Part shown: one piece after another, positions 1 to 8,322 of the stretch | Numbering within the stretch: the stretch's first letter is position 1 | Layout of the letters: every line of letters starts with the position of its first letter | Assembly (NCBI GenBank): GCA_910589265.1 | Contig: CAJUTQ010000103.1 | Coordinates: 104,496-168,495, forward strand | Direction: 5' to 3' | Source: an uncultured Lachnospiraceae bacterium | GTDB lineage: Bacteria > Bacillota > Clostridia > Lachnospirales > Lachnospiraceae | Length of the DNA: 64,000 bases | Translations under genes and position numbers: made by a program | Notes under the pieces: generated by a model | Told to the model about the DNA's origin: nothing | Database searches by the model: none | Seen by the model: only the letters and a program-made list of their open reading frames with translations

Positions 1-338
1 CCTTCTTCCCAAAAGCATACATATGGACATCCACTTTGGAGACAAGAATCCAGTACTTGGGAGACAAGATCCTGTTTGCTTTGTATGGATACTACTTCCA
101 AATTTTTATAAATCTGGCTGTTCAAAAACTTCTCTATCGTTTCTCTTGTACAATCTATGCAAAGAACCAGCACCTTTTTTCCTAAAAGGGTATACAATAT
201 ATTTTGATAATTTTGTACATCTTCATCTATCCCTATTTTTTCAATATAGGAATTCAGACATTTTAATGCTTCCTCGTAGTTGCCGCCATTTATAAGATGT
301 AGTATTCCAAGCTTAATTTTCTCAATACTATTTTCCAC
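1..338 (-). CDS. 5' part of a third CDP-glycerol-transferase-like protein (cut by window edge)
   Basis: Partial gene; only about the first 112 codons lie in the window. A GTG start at 338 is preceded nine bases upstream by a perfect AGGAGG, and the gene begins 26 bases after the methyltransferase stop at 365. The N-terminus (about residues 1-50) is a helical segment matching the start of the 620-residue protein at 6440-8302. It is followed by the same degenerate GT2-like segment, with LVLCIDCTRETIEKFL here against SIICIDCSDEYIADFL there. This is therefore the third member of the tandem family, and its CDP-glycerol transferase domain should lie beyond the left edge. The family assignment rests on these paralogues; the catalytic region is not visible. 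Confidence 0.75.
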   Translation of the reverse strand, partial: MENSIEKIKLGILHLINGGNYEEALKCLNSYIEKIGIDEDVQNYQNILYTLLGKKVLVLCIDCTRETIEKFLNSQIYKNLEVVSIQSKQDLVSQVLDSCLQSGCPYVCFWEE

Positions 339-364
339 AGGTGTCTCCCTCCTAAACAATTCCC

Positions 365-2122
365 TTAATCTGTTGTATACGTTCCTTCTCCTCCATAATT
401 TTGATTTAGTAGCTTTAAAATGTTTATTTGCAATTCTTGAATCTCTTTTTTTCCAAACCAGTTTTTAGCCAAAATTGTATTCTTATCAATCACTGTATTT
501 ATAAACATTAATTCAAGCTTATAAAAGGATTCTACACAGGCTTCCATATTATATTTCCTTATAAGTTCTTCCATCTTAAAAACTTCATCTATCCATATGT
601 GTTCCTCATACAGTAAACGTATTGCCCTGTAAAGTATATATTTACTTGGAACATTTTCCAGCTTCCATTCCTGATCAAACCAAAAGAGCAGTCCATCTTT
701 CACAAAACAATTTCTTGGAATCATGTCAACATAGCCTATCTTTAATATTTTCCCATAGGATATTCCACTCTCTTCTTTATCAATTTCCAATTCATACAGT
801 ATATTTTTTTTCGTTTCTGTCTCTATATCCCCTCCCTTTTCGATCTGTGTTAAAAGGGTATCAAACAGCTCCTCAATTTTCTTAGTTTCCTTGGCCTTAT
901 AGGCGTCTAAAATGAGTCCTTCCATTGAGGGACAATCCATAAAACTCACTTCCAGCTTGTTCCCCTGAAATTTTAAGGGAACAATATTTAATCCTTTTCC
1001 TACCATCTTTAAACTATTGTCATATACTTGTAGCAAGTGTCCTTTGCTTGCAAAGTTCAAAGGTATACACTGTACTTCTTTTTTCTTGCTTATGATAGTT
1101 CCTACTCTATATTGTTCTTCTCTATTGGAATGTAAAATGGCAAGTTCTATCTCACCCAACTCTTTTGAATCTACAGAGCATTCTACAAGAAAAGAATTAG
1201 CAAAAAATTCAAACACATTATTTTTTATTATTTCCTCATATAGTTTCGTTTCATCTGCAATTAATGTAGAACCATTAGGCACATAATAAGGTGCCCAACC
1301 CTTTGTATCCTTTGGTAAATGATTTTCAGAATAAATATACAAGGGAAACTTATAATCAGGCAGAGGATAATAAAAATATGTGTTTTCAAAACCACTGTTT
1401 ATTAATAAGTTTTTTAATTCTTCTCTGGAAAATGTCCTTACCCCTTTATTTCCTATTTTATATTGATTTATTCCGTCAAAGGGTAAACCTGTATGATCTT
1501 CTCTAGCTCCACACCAGTATTTTAATCCAAATTTGTTTTCAATTGCCACAATTAATTTTCCATCTGGCTTTAAAAGACCTTTAATTTTTGTTAAAAAATC
1601 TTCATAAGGATTACTCCCGTCTGTATAGCTACCCTGGTACTCTAATACCCCTATTAAAGTAATATAATCAAAGGTTTTTTCAAATCTTATGTCATTTAAA
1701 TTTCCTACTATGATTTCTAAATTTTCCTTTTGTCTACATCGAAGAAGAGTAGCTGTAGCCCTTCTTTTCGACATCTCTACTGCTGTTACCTTCTCACATT
1801 TCTCACACAGCACTTCTGTAATAGCCCCTAATCCACATCCAATTTCTAATACTTCTGCCCCCTCTTTAAAAGGATACCAATTGACAATATCCTGTCTTAT
1901 AGGGGACAAGTGGTAATAAGTTGGCCATGTAAAATGGTTTAAAACATCCTCTGTATAATTGTTATCTTCTCTATTGGCAATAAGCCCAATTATTTCATCT
2001 TCTATATCTCCATCAGAATATCCGTCCTTTTGATTGTACCATTTTATATTCCATTCTGGTTTAATCTCCAACCCTTTTAAATCTATTTTTTCATATCCAA
2101 TCTCTTCTATTTTATTTTTCAT
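365..2122 (-). CDS. Class I SAM-dependent methyltransferase with a C-terminal phosphotransferase-like domain (copy 1)
   Basis: 585 residues. The start at the ATG of MKNKIEEIGYEKID matches the start of its paralogue (2442-4187); a longer reading from TTG at 2176 is possible but has no homologous counterpart. Motif I of a Rossmann methyltransferase, LEIGCGLGAITEV, lies near residue 92, followed by VTAVEMSKRRA and a GVLEYQG post-motif. The remaining 300 residues are not a methyltransferase. Near 466-486 they carry YVDMIPRNCF...FWFDQEW, a D-x4-N...D-x-E arrangement like that of aminoglycoside/choline kinases, so a bifunctional enzyme is possible (inference). It is about 70% identical by eye to the next gene but lacks that gene's poly-G tract. 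The substrate is probably a flagellar glycan sugar. Confidence 0.8.
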   Translation of the reverse strand: MKNKIEEIGYEKIDLKGLEIKPEWNIKWYNQKDGYSDGDIEDEIIGLIANREDNNYTEDVLNHFTWPTYYHLSPIRQDIVNWYPFKEGAEVLEIGCGLGAITEVLCEKCEKVTAVEMSKRRATATLLRCRQKENLEIIVGNLNDIRFEKTFDYITLIGVLEYQGSYTDGSNPYEDFLTKIKGLLKPDGKLIVAIENKFGLKYWCGAREDHTGLPFDGINQYKIGNKGVRTFSREELKNLLINSGFENTYFYYPLPDYKFPLYIYSENHLPKDTKGWAPYYVPNGSTLIADETKLYEEIIKNNVFEFFANSFLVECSVDSKELGEIELAILHSNREEQYRVGTIISKKKEVQCIPLNFASKGHLLQVYDNSLKMVGKGLNIVPLKFQGNKLEVSFMDCPSMEGLILDAYKAKETKKIEELFDTLLTQIEKGGDIETETKKNILYELEIDKEESGISYGKILKIGYVDMIPRNCFVKDGLLFWFDQEWKLENVPSKYILYRAIRLLYEEHIWIDEVFKMEELIRKYNMEACVESFYKLELMFINTVIDKNTILAKNWFGKKEIQELQINILKLLNQNYGGEGTYTTD

Positions 2123-2269
2123 TTTTATACCCATTCCTTTTTCACTTGAGCTCTTCCCAAGTGGGAACAGGCTCAAATATGTTAGGCCGAAAGTGCTTTT
2201 CTTTCAGCCAATTCCGTTAACACATTATTCACTTCATTGAATATAGACTATGGGGGAAGCCTCCTCCTT
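2123..2269 (-). other. Gap with possible coding debris
   Basis: This is the remainder of the 319-base space before copy 1. A short minus-strand reading, FNEVNNVLTELAERKALSA then a stop, followed in another frame by FEPVPTWEELK then a stop (about 2130-2235), looks protein-like and may be debris of an unidentified gene. No promoter or terminator was recognised. Confidence 0.3.
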
Positions 2270-2441
2270 TGTTCTATGTTCATTGTTCCTCTTTATCTTT
2301 GCCTAAACACTTTAAAATATTTATCATTCTTTCATTTCTCTTTTTCCATACCAGTTTTGGCAAAAGGAAATTTTTAGCAGTTGCTGTCACGCTTTTTCCT
2401 ATCAAAAGGCTGAAAAAAAGATACTCATGTCAGAAAATATT
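2270..2441 (-). pseudogene. Decayed 3' end of a further methyltransferase paralogue
   Basis: In the 319-base gap between the two large methyltransferases, the minus strand still encodes pieces of their common C-terminus. Around 2330-2360 one frame reads QNWYGKREMKE then a stop, matching KNWFGKKEIQEL of copy 1. A second frame reads MINILKCLGKDKEEQ then a stop (to about 2278), matching INILKLLNQNYGGEG. The two pieces are joined by a frameshift, so this is a dead remnant left by tandem duplication and deletion. Upstream limits are approximate. Confidence 0.55.
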
Positions 2442-4187
2442 TCATTTTCCTCCATTCCTTTTATCAAAAAAATTTAAAAGATTTGTTAGTTGTTCTTTAA
2501 GTCCCCCATTCCCAAAAGTATTTTTGGCAAAAAGAGTGTTTTTATCCACAACAACAGAACTGTAAAACATTACTTCAAGAGTGTAAAAAGATTCCTCACA
2601 GTCTTGTATATTGTATCTTTTTATCAGTTCTCTCCTCTCTAATACTTCGTCTATCCATGGATTTTCCATGTACAGAAAATGAATTGCCCGATAAAGGATA
2701 TATTTACTTGGAATATTTTCCAGCTTCCACTCTTGATCAAACCAAAAAAGCAGTCCATCTTTCATAAAACAATTTCTTGGAAGCATATCTATATATGCTG
2801 TCTTTAATATCTTTCCATAAAATATCTTGCTGTCTCCTTTATCAATATTTAGCTCATAAAGTATATTATTTTCCTTTTTTGCTTCTATTGCCCCCATTTC
2901 GATCTGTTTTAAAAGTGTATCAAACAACTCCTCAATTTTATTTATTTCTTTATTTCTATAAGCATCCAAAATCAATTCTTCCATTGTTGGATATCCCATA
3001 AAGCTCATTTCTAGCTTATCCCCTTGAAGTTTTAAAGGAACAATGTTTAATCCCCTTCCCACCATTTTTAAACTATTCTCATATAGGTGGAGCAAATGCT
3101 CTTTGCTGGCAGAGTTTAAAGGTATACAATGTACTTCTTTCTTTTTATTTATTGTTGTTCCTACTCTATATTTTTCTTGTCTGTCGGAATGTAAGATGGC
3201 AAACTCAATCTCTCCCATTTCCCTTGAATCTATAGAACATTCCACAAGAAAAGAATTGGCAAAAAACTCGAACACATTATTTTTAATTATATCCTCATAT
3301 AATTTGCTTTCATCAGCAATTAATGTAGATGAATCGGGCACATAATAAGGTTTCCATCCCTTGGCATCCTTTGGTAAATGTTTATCAGAATAAATATGCA
3401 AAGGCAGCTTATAATCAGGTAATGGGTAATAAAAATATGTATTTGAAAATCCGCTTTTCATTAATAAATTTTTCAGTTCATCTCTGGAAAAGGTTTTCGC
3501 TTTTTTATTTCCTAATTCATATTGGTTTATTCCGTCAAAGGGCAGCCCTGTGTGATCCTCTCTAGCCCCACACCAATATTTTAATCCATATTTATTCTCA
3601 ATTGCCACAATTAATTTTCCGTCTGGTTTTAAAAGACTTTTTATTTTTTTTAAAAAGTTCTCAAAAGGATTTACCCCCCCCCCATCTGTATAGCATCCTT
3701 GATATTCTAGTACTCCTAATAATGTTATATAGTCAAATTTTTTTTCAAATTTTATGTCCTTAAAGTTTCCTACTATAACTTCTAAATTTTCCTTTTTTCT
3801 GCATCGTAGCAGTGTTGCTGTCGCTCTTCTTTTTGATAGCTCAACTGCTGTTACCTTCTCGCATCTTTCGCACAGAACTTCCGTAACAGCCCCTAATTCG
3901 CATCCTATTTCTAATATCTCTGCTCCCTCTTTAAAAGGATACCAGTTCACTACATTTTGTCTTATAGGAGACAAGTGATAATACGTTGACCATGTAAAAT
4001 GGTTAGAGATAGCCTCTGAATAATTGTTATCCTCTGTTTCTGCAATAATGCGAATCATTTCGTCTTCTATATCCTCTTCTGAATACTCATCATTCTGATT
4101 ATACCATTGTATATTCCATTGTGGCTTTATCTCTAGAGCTCTCAAATCTATTTTATCATACCCGATCTCTTCTATATTATCTATCAT
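2442..4187 (-). CDS. Class I SAM-dependent methyltransferase with poly-G tract (copy 2, phase-variable, frame intact)
   Basis: 581 residues, paralogous along its whole length to the gene at 365-2122. Methyltransferase motif I is LEIGCELGAVTEV near residue 92, followed by AVELSKRRATATLL and GVLEYQG. The C-terminal half carries AYIDMLPRNCF...FWFDQEW, the same phosphotransferase-like signature. Within the methyltransferase domain a run of ten G encodes DGGGV, where copy 1 has DGS without a run. The extra residues sit in a variable loop, and the frame is intact with ten G. A one-base slip would stop translation soon afterwards. It starts two bases after the stop of the small upstream gene, so the two are probably translationally coupled. 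It probably methylates a glycan of the flagellar island (inference from context). Confidence 0.82.
   Translation of the reverse strand: MIDNIEEIGYDKIDLRALEIKPQWNIQWYNQNDEYSEEDIEDEMIRIIAETEDNNYSEAISNHFTWSTYYHLSPIRQNVVNWYPFKEGAEILEIGCELGAVTEVLCERCEKVTAVELSKRRATATLLRCRKKENLEVIVGNFKDIKFEKKFDYITLLGVLEYQGCYTDGGGVNPFENFLKKIKSLLKPDGKLIVAIENKYGLKYWCGAREDHTGLPFDGINQYELGNKKAKTFSRDELKNLLMKSGFSNTYFYYPLPDYKLPLHIYSDKHLPKDAKGWKPYYVPDSSTLIADESKLYEDIIKNNVFEFFANSFLVECSIDSREMGEIEFAILHSDRQEKYRVGTTINKKKEVHCIPLNSASKEHLLHLYENSLKMVGRGLNIVPLKLQGDKLEMSFMGYPTMEELILDAYRNKEINKIEELFDTLLKQIEMGAIEAKKENNILYELNIDKGDSKIFYGKILKTAYIDMLPRNCFMKDGLLFWFDQEWKLENIPSKYILYRAIHFLYMENPWIDEVLERRELIKRYNIQDCEESFYTLEVMFYSSVVVDKNTLFAKNTFGNGGLKEQLTNLLNFFDKRNGGK
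3674..3683 (-). repeat. G10 homopolymer inside methyltransferase copy 2
   Basis: Ten consecutive C on the plus strand, read as GGG GGG GGG G on the coding strand (Gly-Gly-Gly-Val). The paralogue at 365-2122 has only GGG at this place. The frame is intact at ten; seven or thirteen would also read through. Confidence 0.9.
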
Positions 4188-4189
4188 AT

Positions 4190-4567
4190 TTATTTTTTTC
4201 CATCCCTCTCTTTCAATTCCTTTGATACAGTATGAATCAATTGAATGGAAGGTAATATGTTCTTTAATGCGTCTGCTATTTGCCCTTTCTCTCCTTCTTT
4301 TAGCGCCTGACTTAGCTCTTTGATCCCTTCATTTATCTCTTCTTTGTTCACTCTCACCTTATCTTCATTTATAAAGTCAAGCGTTCTATTTACTACTTCC
4401 AATGTCCAGTTCAATCCATTTACAATGAGGTTCAGCATCTCTTCCATATTCATCTCATGTCCAGCTTTTATTTCTGTTACAAAGCTGTCCACTCCCCGAA
4501 TCAATTTCTCTGTATATTCCTCTAATGCTACCATTGCCTCTGTCTGCTGTTCTCTCAAATCTCCCAT
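4190..4567 (-). CDS. Small helical protein of unknown function, first gene of its operon
   Basis: 125 residues. An AAAGGCGG ribosome site lies eight bases before the ATG. The sequence is almost entirely amphipathic helix, with many Glu and Lys, no Cys, no signal peptide and no membrane segment. It is the first gene after a good SigA promoter (4603-4632) and is followed within two bases by methyltransferase copy 2. I do not recognise a family. A role as partner or scaffold of the adjacent methyltransferases is possible but only suggested by position. Confidence 0.65.
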   Translation of the reverse strand: MGDLREQQTEAMVALEEYTEKLIRGVDSFVTEIKAGHEMNMEEMLNLIVNGLNWTLEVVNRTLDFINEDKVRVNKEEINEGIKELSQALKEGEKGQIADALKNILPSIQLIHTVSKELKERDGKK

Positions 4568-4602
4568 CTTTTTATCCGCCTTTCTTCTATTAATATTATT
4601 GT

Positions 4603-4632
4603 ATTATATAATATCCCTTTTCTATTTGTAAA
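4603..4632 (-). promoter_or_regulatory. SigA-type promoter for the 4567-to-1 operon
   Basis: On the minus strand TTTACA (4632-4627), an 18-base spacer and TATAAT (4608-4603). It lies in the 76-base gap upstream of the small helical protein, about 35 bases before its start codon. Confidence 0.7.
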
Positions 4633-4643
4633 GTTTATTTGTA

Positions 4644-6401
4644 CTAACTCCATAAGCAAAGGGGCATATAGGAAGGAATTAATCTTTCCTTTTTAAATTG
4701 CTCTCTTTCCCCCTCTTGGGTATAATATTCTACCAAATTCATAATCTCTTTGGAGCAGGACCCAAAAGATTTAAAAATCTTTGTTTTCCAATATTCCAAA
4801 TCAATGTCTTTTCTTTTTCCTTCTAATATTTCCTGTACATATTTTTCTAACTCATTTTTTGAAATTCTATAAACATATTCATATGGTAAGTCCACATCCG
4901 CCCAATCTCTTACTCCAATGCTTGGAACTAAAAACATAAGGGCTTCTGTCATAACAGACGACTCCTCAGAAATAACTAAATCACTCATAGCCAGTGCATA
5001 CATAATATTATCTTTTGGATTCATATAATATACATTTTCATATTTTCCTTCATGCTCATTTCTCATTTTTTTTATTGCCTTATTAATACTTTCTGTAGCT
5101 TCATGGGATTCTGGCCATGCTGCATGTTTGATTAATAAATTTACTTCTTTGTCTTTAAACATTTGAACGAGTTCATCTTCTTTTATGCCATTCTCATAAC
5201 AAGGGGCATATAAAATGGTCTTTTTCCACTTAAAGGAAAAATTTTTCCTTAATTCTTCTGTTTTTTTCCAAAAATCTTTGGATTGAATCCAGTCTCCTTT
5301 AGGGTATCCAAGAGAATAAACTCCTTGTCTTGGATTTGCATAAATCTGACAAGATGCAACTTTCCATCTCTCTTCCCATGTTTCCCCTGGTAAAATGCCA
5401 ATATCCATAGCGTTCCAATATTCTGCACTCCATGTATCAGGCCAATTTCTACATCCTTCCACTAAATCGTGAAAGAGGGTAATGGAAAACTTTGCATTTT
5501 CTGGATATTTGTCATGTTGGCAGTATACACCAATCGTTGCCTTTTCTTTCAGATTTTCTGTAAAGTGGATAGAAAATCCTCTTCGTTTTGCTTCTTCTGC
5601 TATGGGTAATACATTAAAATATTCTCCTTGATCTGTATAGAAAAAAGTCATGTCCTTTTCTAGTTTCTTTTTTTCCTCCTTTTCTTCTAATAAATAAATA
5701 TATTCTGCTGGGAGCCCTCTATTTTTCTTTATCCCAACATGAAGCCATTGGTTTTTCGTTAAATATTCTACAACATCATGAAAGGCTTTTTGAAACATTC
5801 GCACATCTTCCAAGTTTAATCTCTTAACTGTTGAAATGACTAATTGACTCTCTTTTATATACATAGACATCTGAAGCATAGCATTATAGATCAGGGCAAT
5901 TTTCCCATTTTGAGGAGTGATAATCTCTTTTGGAATGACTTGCATCTGCACTGCAAAATCTTTTGTTCGAAAGAGAAGAGTGGAAAGGCTGCCATATAAG
6001 TTTCTTTCATCTTCCAAACAAATCTCTAGAAATTCTTTTCCTTCCACAAAAGCTCCGTCTACCTTCCCTCTGTAATCTCTGTAAGTGCATCCAAAAATAA
6101 AACCGTCCTCATCTGCATAAAATCTCTCACAAATTAATGCGTTTACACAGTCATCAAGCCCTTCTAAAGTATTTACCATATTTTGAATTTTGTTGCTGTC
6201 ATTTATGTGCCCCTCCTCTAAGAAACAAATATATTTGCTATCTGCATGTTGACTATAGGAGATAAGGTTTTCAATAAAGGCTTCATTGATAATGGTTCTT
6301 ACAATCTCAATATTTTCATAATTATTTGTCCTTAAAAACCCTTCAATACATTCTTTTGAACAGTCTATACAAATAACAGATACTTTTGGATCTGGATTCA
6401 T
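4644..6401 (-). CDS. CDP-glycerol glycerophosphotransferase-like (TagB/TagF-type GT-B) protein
   Basis: 585 residues. The first about 220 residues resemble a degenerate GT2 domain (KVSVICIDCS, then CFLEEGHIND where a DxD would be expected). From about 250 the protein looks like the teichoic-acid CDP-glycerol:poly(glycerophosphate) transferase family: YCQHDKYPENAKFSITLFHD, SLGYPKGDWI, ILYAPCYENG, LLIKHAAWPES and the family signature SDLVISEESSVMTEAL. It would attach a glycerophosphate-type or related group to a glycan. It is paralogous to 6440-8302 and to the partial gene at 1-338 but lacks their N-terminal helical extension. The donor and acceptor cannot be read from the sequence. Confidence 0.75.
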   Translation of the reverse strand: MNPDPKVSVICIDCSKECIEGFLRTNNYENIEIVRTIINEAFIENLISYSQHADSKYICFLEEGHINDSNKIQNMVNTLEGLDDCVNALICERFYADEDGFIFGCTYRDYRGKVDGAFVEGKEFLEICLEDERNLYGSLSTLLFRTKDFAVQMQVIPKEIITPQNGKIALIYNAMLQMSMYIKESQLVISTVKRLNLEDVRMFQKAFHDVVEYLTKNQWLHVGIKKNRGLPAEYIYLLEEKEEKKKLEKDMTFFYTDQGEYFNVLPIAEEAKRRGFSIHFTENLKEKATIGVYCQHDKYPENAKFSITLFHDLVEGCRNWPDTWSAEYWNAMDIGILPGETWEERWKVASCQIYANPRQGVYSLGYPKGDWIQSKDFWKKTEELRKNFSFKWKKTILYAPCYENGIKEDELVQMFKDKEVNLLIKHAAWPESHEATESINKAIKKMRNEHEGKYENVYYMNPKDNIMYALAMSDLVISEESSVMTEALMFLVPSIGVRDWADVDLPYEYVYRISKNELEKYVQEILEGKRKDIDLEYWKTKIFKSFGSCSKEIMNLVEYYTQEGEREQFKKERLIPSYMPLCLWS

Positions 6402-6439
6402 TCTCCTCGCTCCTTTCTAGCACCAATCTTGTTTATCTG

Positions 6440-8302
6440 TTAACTCCAAAGACAAACTGGTTCATAAGCAGGCTTTAGAAAAAATTCCTTAAAATGAAGA
6501 TTTTGTCCATTTTGGGTAAAATACTCAATTAAATCCAAAAGCTCTAAGGCACATCTTCCTTCATTTCCAAACAATTGTTTTCTATATTTTTCAATGTCTA
6601 TGTCTGTTTTTAAGCCATTCATAATTTGTTCTCCATATTCTCTCAATTGCTTAATACTGCATTTATAGACATAATCATAGGGCAGCTCCTTCCCAGCCCA
6701 TTCTGTCACTGAAATACTTGGAACGGAAAAAAGTAATGCCTCGGCCATCACACTAGATTCATCAGAGATAAGCAAATTGCTTATTCCAAGAGCATCCATG
6801 ATATTTGCTGATGTATCCATAAAATAGACATTCTCATATTTTCCTTCATGTAATTTTCTCATTTCCTCTATTTGCTCTTTGATTTCTAAAGAGCCTTCTA
6901 TTTCTTCTGACCAATGAGCATGTTTAATGAGAAGATTTGCTTCCAAGGATTGGAGCTCTTCAATAAATTCCTGTTGATGATTATTTCTTTCAATTGTGGG
7001 AGCATATAGTATTGTCCTCTCATATTTTAAATTCAGCTCCTTTTTTAATCTGGAAGTTTTATATAAAAATTCCTCTGATTGAATGTAATCTGCCTTTGGG
7101 TATCCTAGTTCATAAACTCCCTTTCTTGTATTGGCATAATAAAAGCAGCCTTGTCTCTCCCATTTTTCACCCCAATCCCTACCTGGAAGAATGCCTATGT
7201 CAAACTGATCCCAGTGCTCGGCAATCCAATGATCTGGCCAGTTTTTTATTCCTTGCATCATATCATGGAGCATAATGACAGAAAACTTTGCATTTCCTTT
7301 AAAATTCACATGTTGGCAGTAAATTCCAATCTCTGCTTCCTCTTTCATATCTTCTGTACAGATAACTTGGAAACCTCTTTTCTCAGCTTCTTTCATAAGA
7401 GGAGATAAATTATGGAATTCTCCTTTATCCGAATAAAAAAATGTAATTTTTCTCTTTGTGTTCTCCCTCTTCTGAAATACTTTGTCTAAATCATAGGAAA
7501 AGGGGAATCCTAACCTTTCCTCCTTTCGATATGCAATAAGTTGGTCAAAGGCGTTCTGAAATTTTTTTGCTTCCTCTTCTTTCTGACTGTCCAATGGAGA
7601 AAGTATTGTGCCTACTAATCTTTCTTCTACCATTAGAATCAAATCCTTTGACAAAATAGCATACAAAAGGGCCACTGAACAATTCCATTCATTTATTTCT
7701 CCCATCCATTGAGGGATTTGCCAGTCACTAAACATATTTGTTTTGCATAATATAGTTGAAAGGTTTCCATAAAAATTACGTTTTACATCCATACAAAAAT
7801 TCAAAAAGTCCCACCCATTATATAATCTCTCACTAAATTCCCCCATTCGTTCCCTCATGGAAGATCCAATCACATTATTTTCTTCGTCCAAATAATACCG
7901 TTCACATACAGCTACAAAGACATGATCAATCTCTTCTAGCTTTGACACCAAAAGGGCAATCTTGTCTTCATCATATATTTGTCTCTCTTCTAGAAAGCAA
8001 ACATATTTACTATCTGTGCCATTTATATAATTTACAACATCCATCATCATATTTTGGCTTGTCTTCAACTTTACGGCCTCTAAATTTTTATAATTCTGTT
8101 TTTCTAAAAAATCAGCAATGTATTCATCAGAACAATCTATACAAATAATGGATACTTTAGGTTGAGAAAGCACTTTTAAAATTTGTTCATACATTTCTAT
8201 ATCTGTATCTATTACAAATTGCTCTTTGTATTGTTCTAACCCTTCCTTTGCCTCCTTATAATGCCCCTGGGTTATTAATTGCAAAATATGGTATTTTTCC
8301 AT
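6440..8302 (-). CDS. CDP-glycerol glycerophosphotransferase-like protein with N-terminal helical repeat
   Basis: 620 residues. Residues 1-50 form a TPR-like helical pair (LITQGHYKEAKEGLEQYKEQ), followed by the GT2-like segment (KVSIICIDCSDEYIADFLE). From about 290 comes the CDP-glycerol transferase-like domain (YCQHVNFKGNAKFSVIMLHD, ELGYPKADYI, TILYAPTIERN, LLIKHAHWSEE, SNLLISDESSVMAEAL). The C-terminus, YEPVCLWS, matches that of the preceding paralogue (YMPLCLWS). It lies 38 bases from the neighbour at 6401 and 20 bases after the methyltransferase at 8323, so it is part of the same operon. It probably adds a phosphoglycerol-like decoration; specificity is unknown. Confidence 0.77.
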   Translation of the reverse strand: MEKYHILQLITQGHYKEAKEGLEQYKEQFVIDTDIEMYEQILKVLSQPKVSIICIDCSDEYIADFLEKQNYKNLEAVKLKTSQNMMMDVVNYINGTDSKYVCFLEERQIYDEDKIALLVSKLEEIDHVFVAVCERYYLDEENNVIGSSMRERMGEFSERLYNGWDFLNFCMDVKRNFYGNLSTILCKTNMFSDWQIPQWMGEINEWNCSVALLYAILSKDLILMVEERLVGTILSPLDSQKEEEAKKFQNAFDQLIAYRKEERLGFPFSYDLDKVFQKRENTKRKITFFYSDKGEFHNLSPLMKEAEKRGFQVICTEDMKEEAEIGIYCQHVNFKGNAKFSVIMLHDMMQGIKNWPDHWIAEHWDQFDIGILPGRDWGEKWERQGCFYYANTRKGVYELGYPKADYIQSEEFLYKTSRLKKELNLKYERTILYAPTIERNNHQQEFIEELQSLEANLLIKHAHWSEEIEGSLEIKEQIEEMRKLHEGKYENVYFMDTSANIMDALGISNLLISDESSVMAEALLFSVPSISVTEWAGKELPYDYVYKCSIKQLREYGEQIMNGLKTDIDIEKYRKQLFGNEGRCALELLDLIEYFTQNGQNLHFKEFFLKPAYEPVCLWS

Positions 8303-8322
8303 TTATTTTACTTCTCCATTTC

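Noticed and set aside
23..295. Plus-strand open frame at the left edge
   Set aside because: It is the antisense of the partial CDP-glycerol-transferase-like gene, which has a ribosome site and paralogues.
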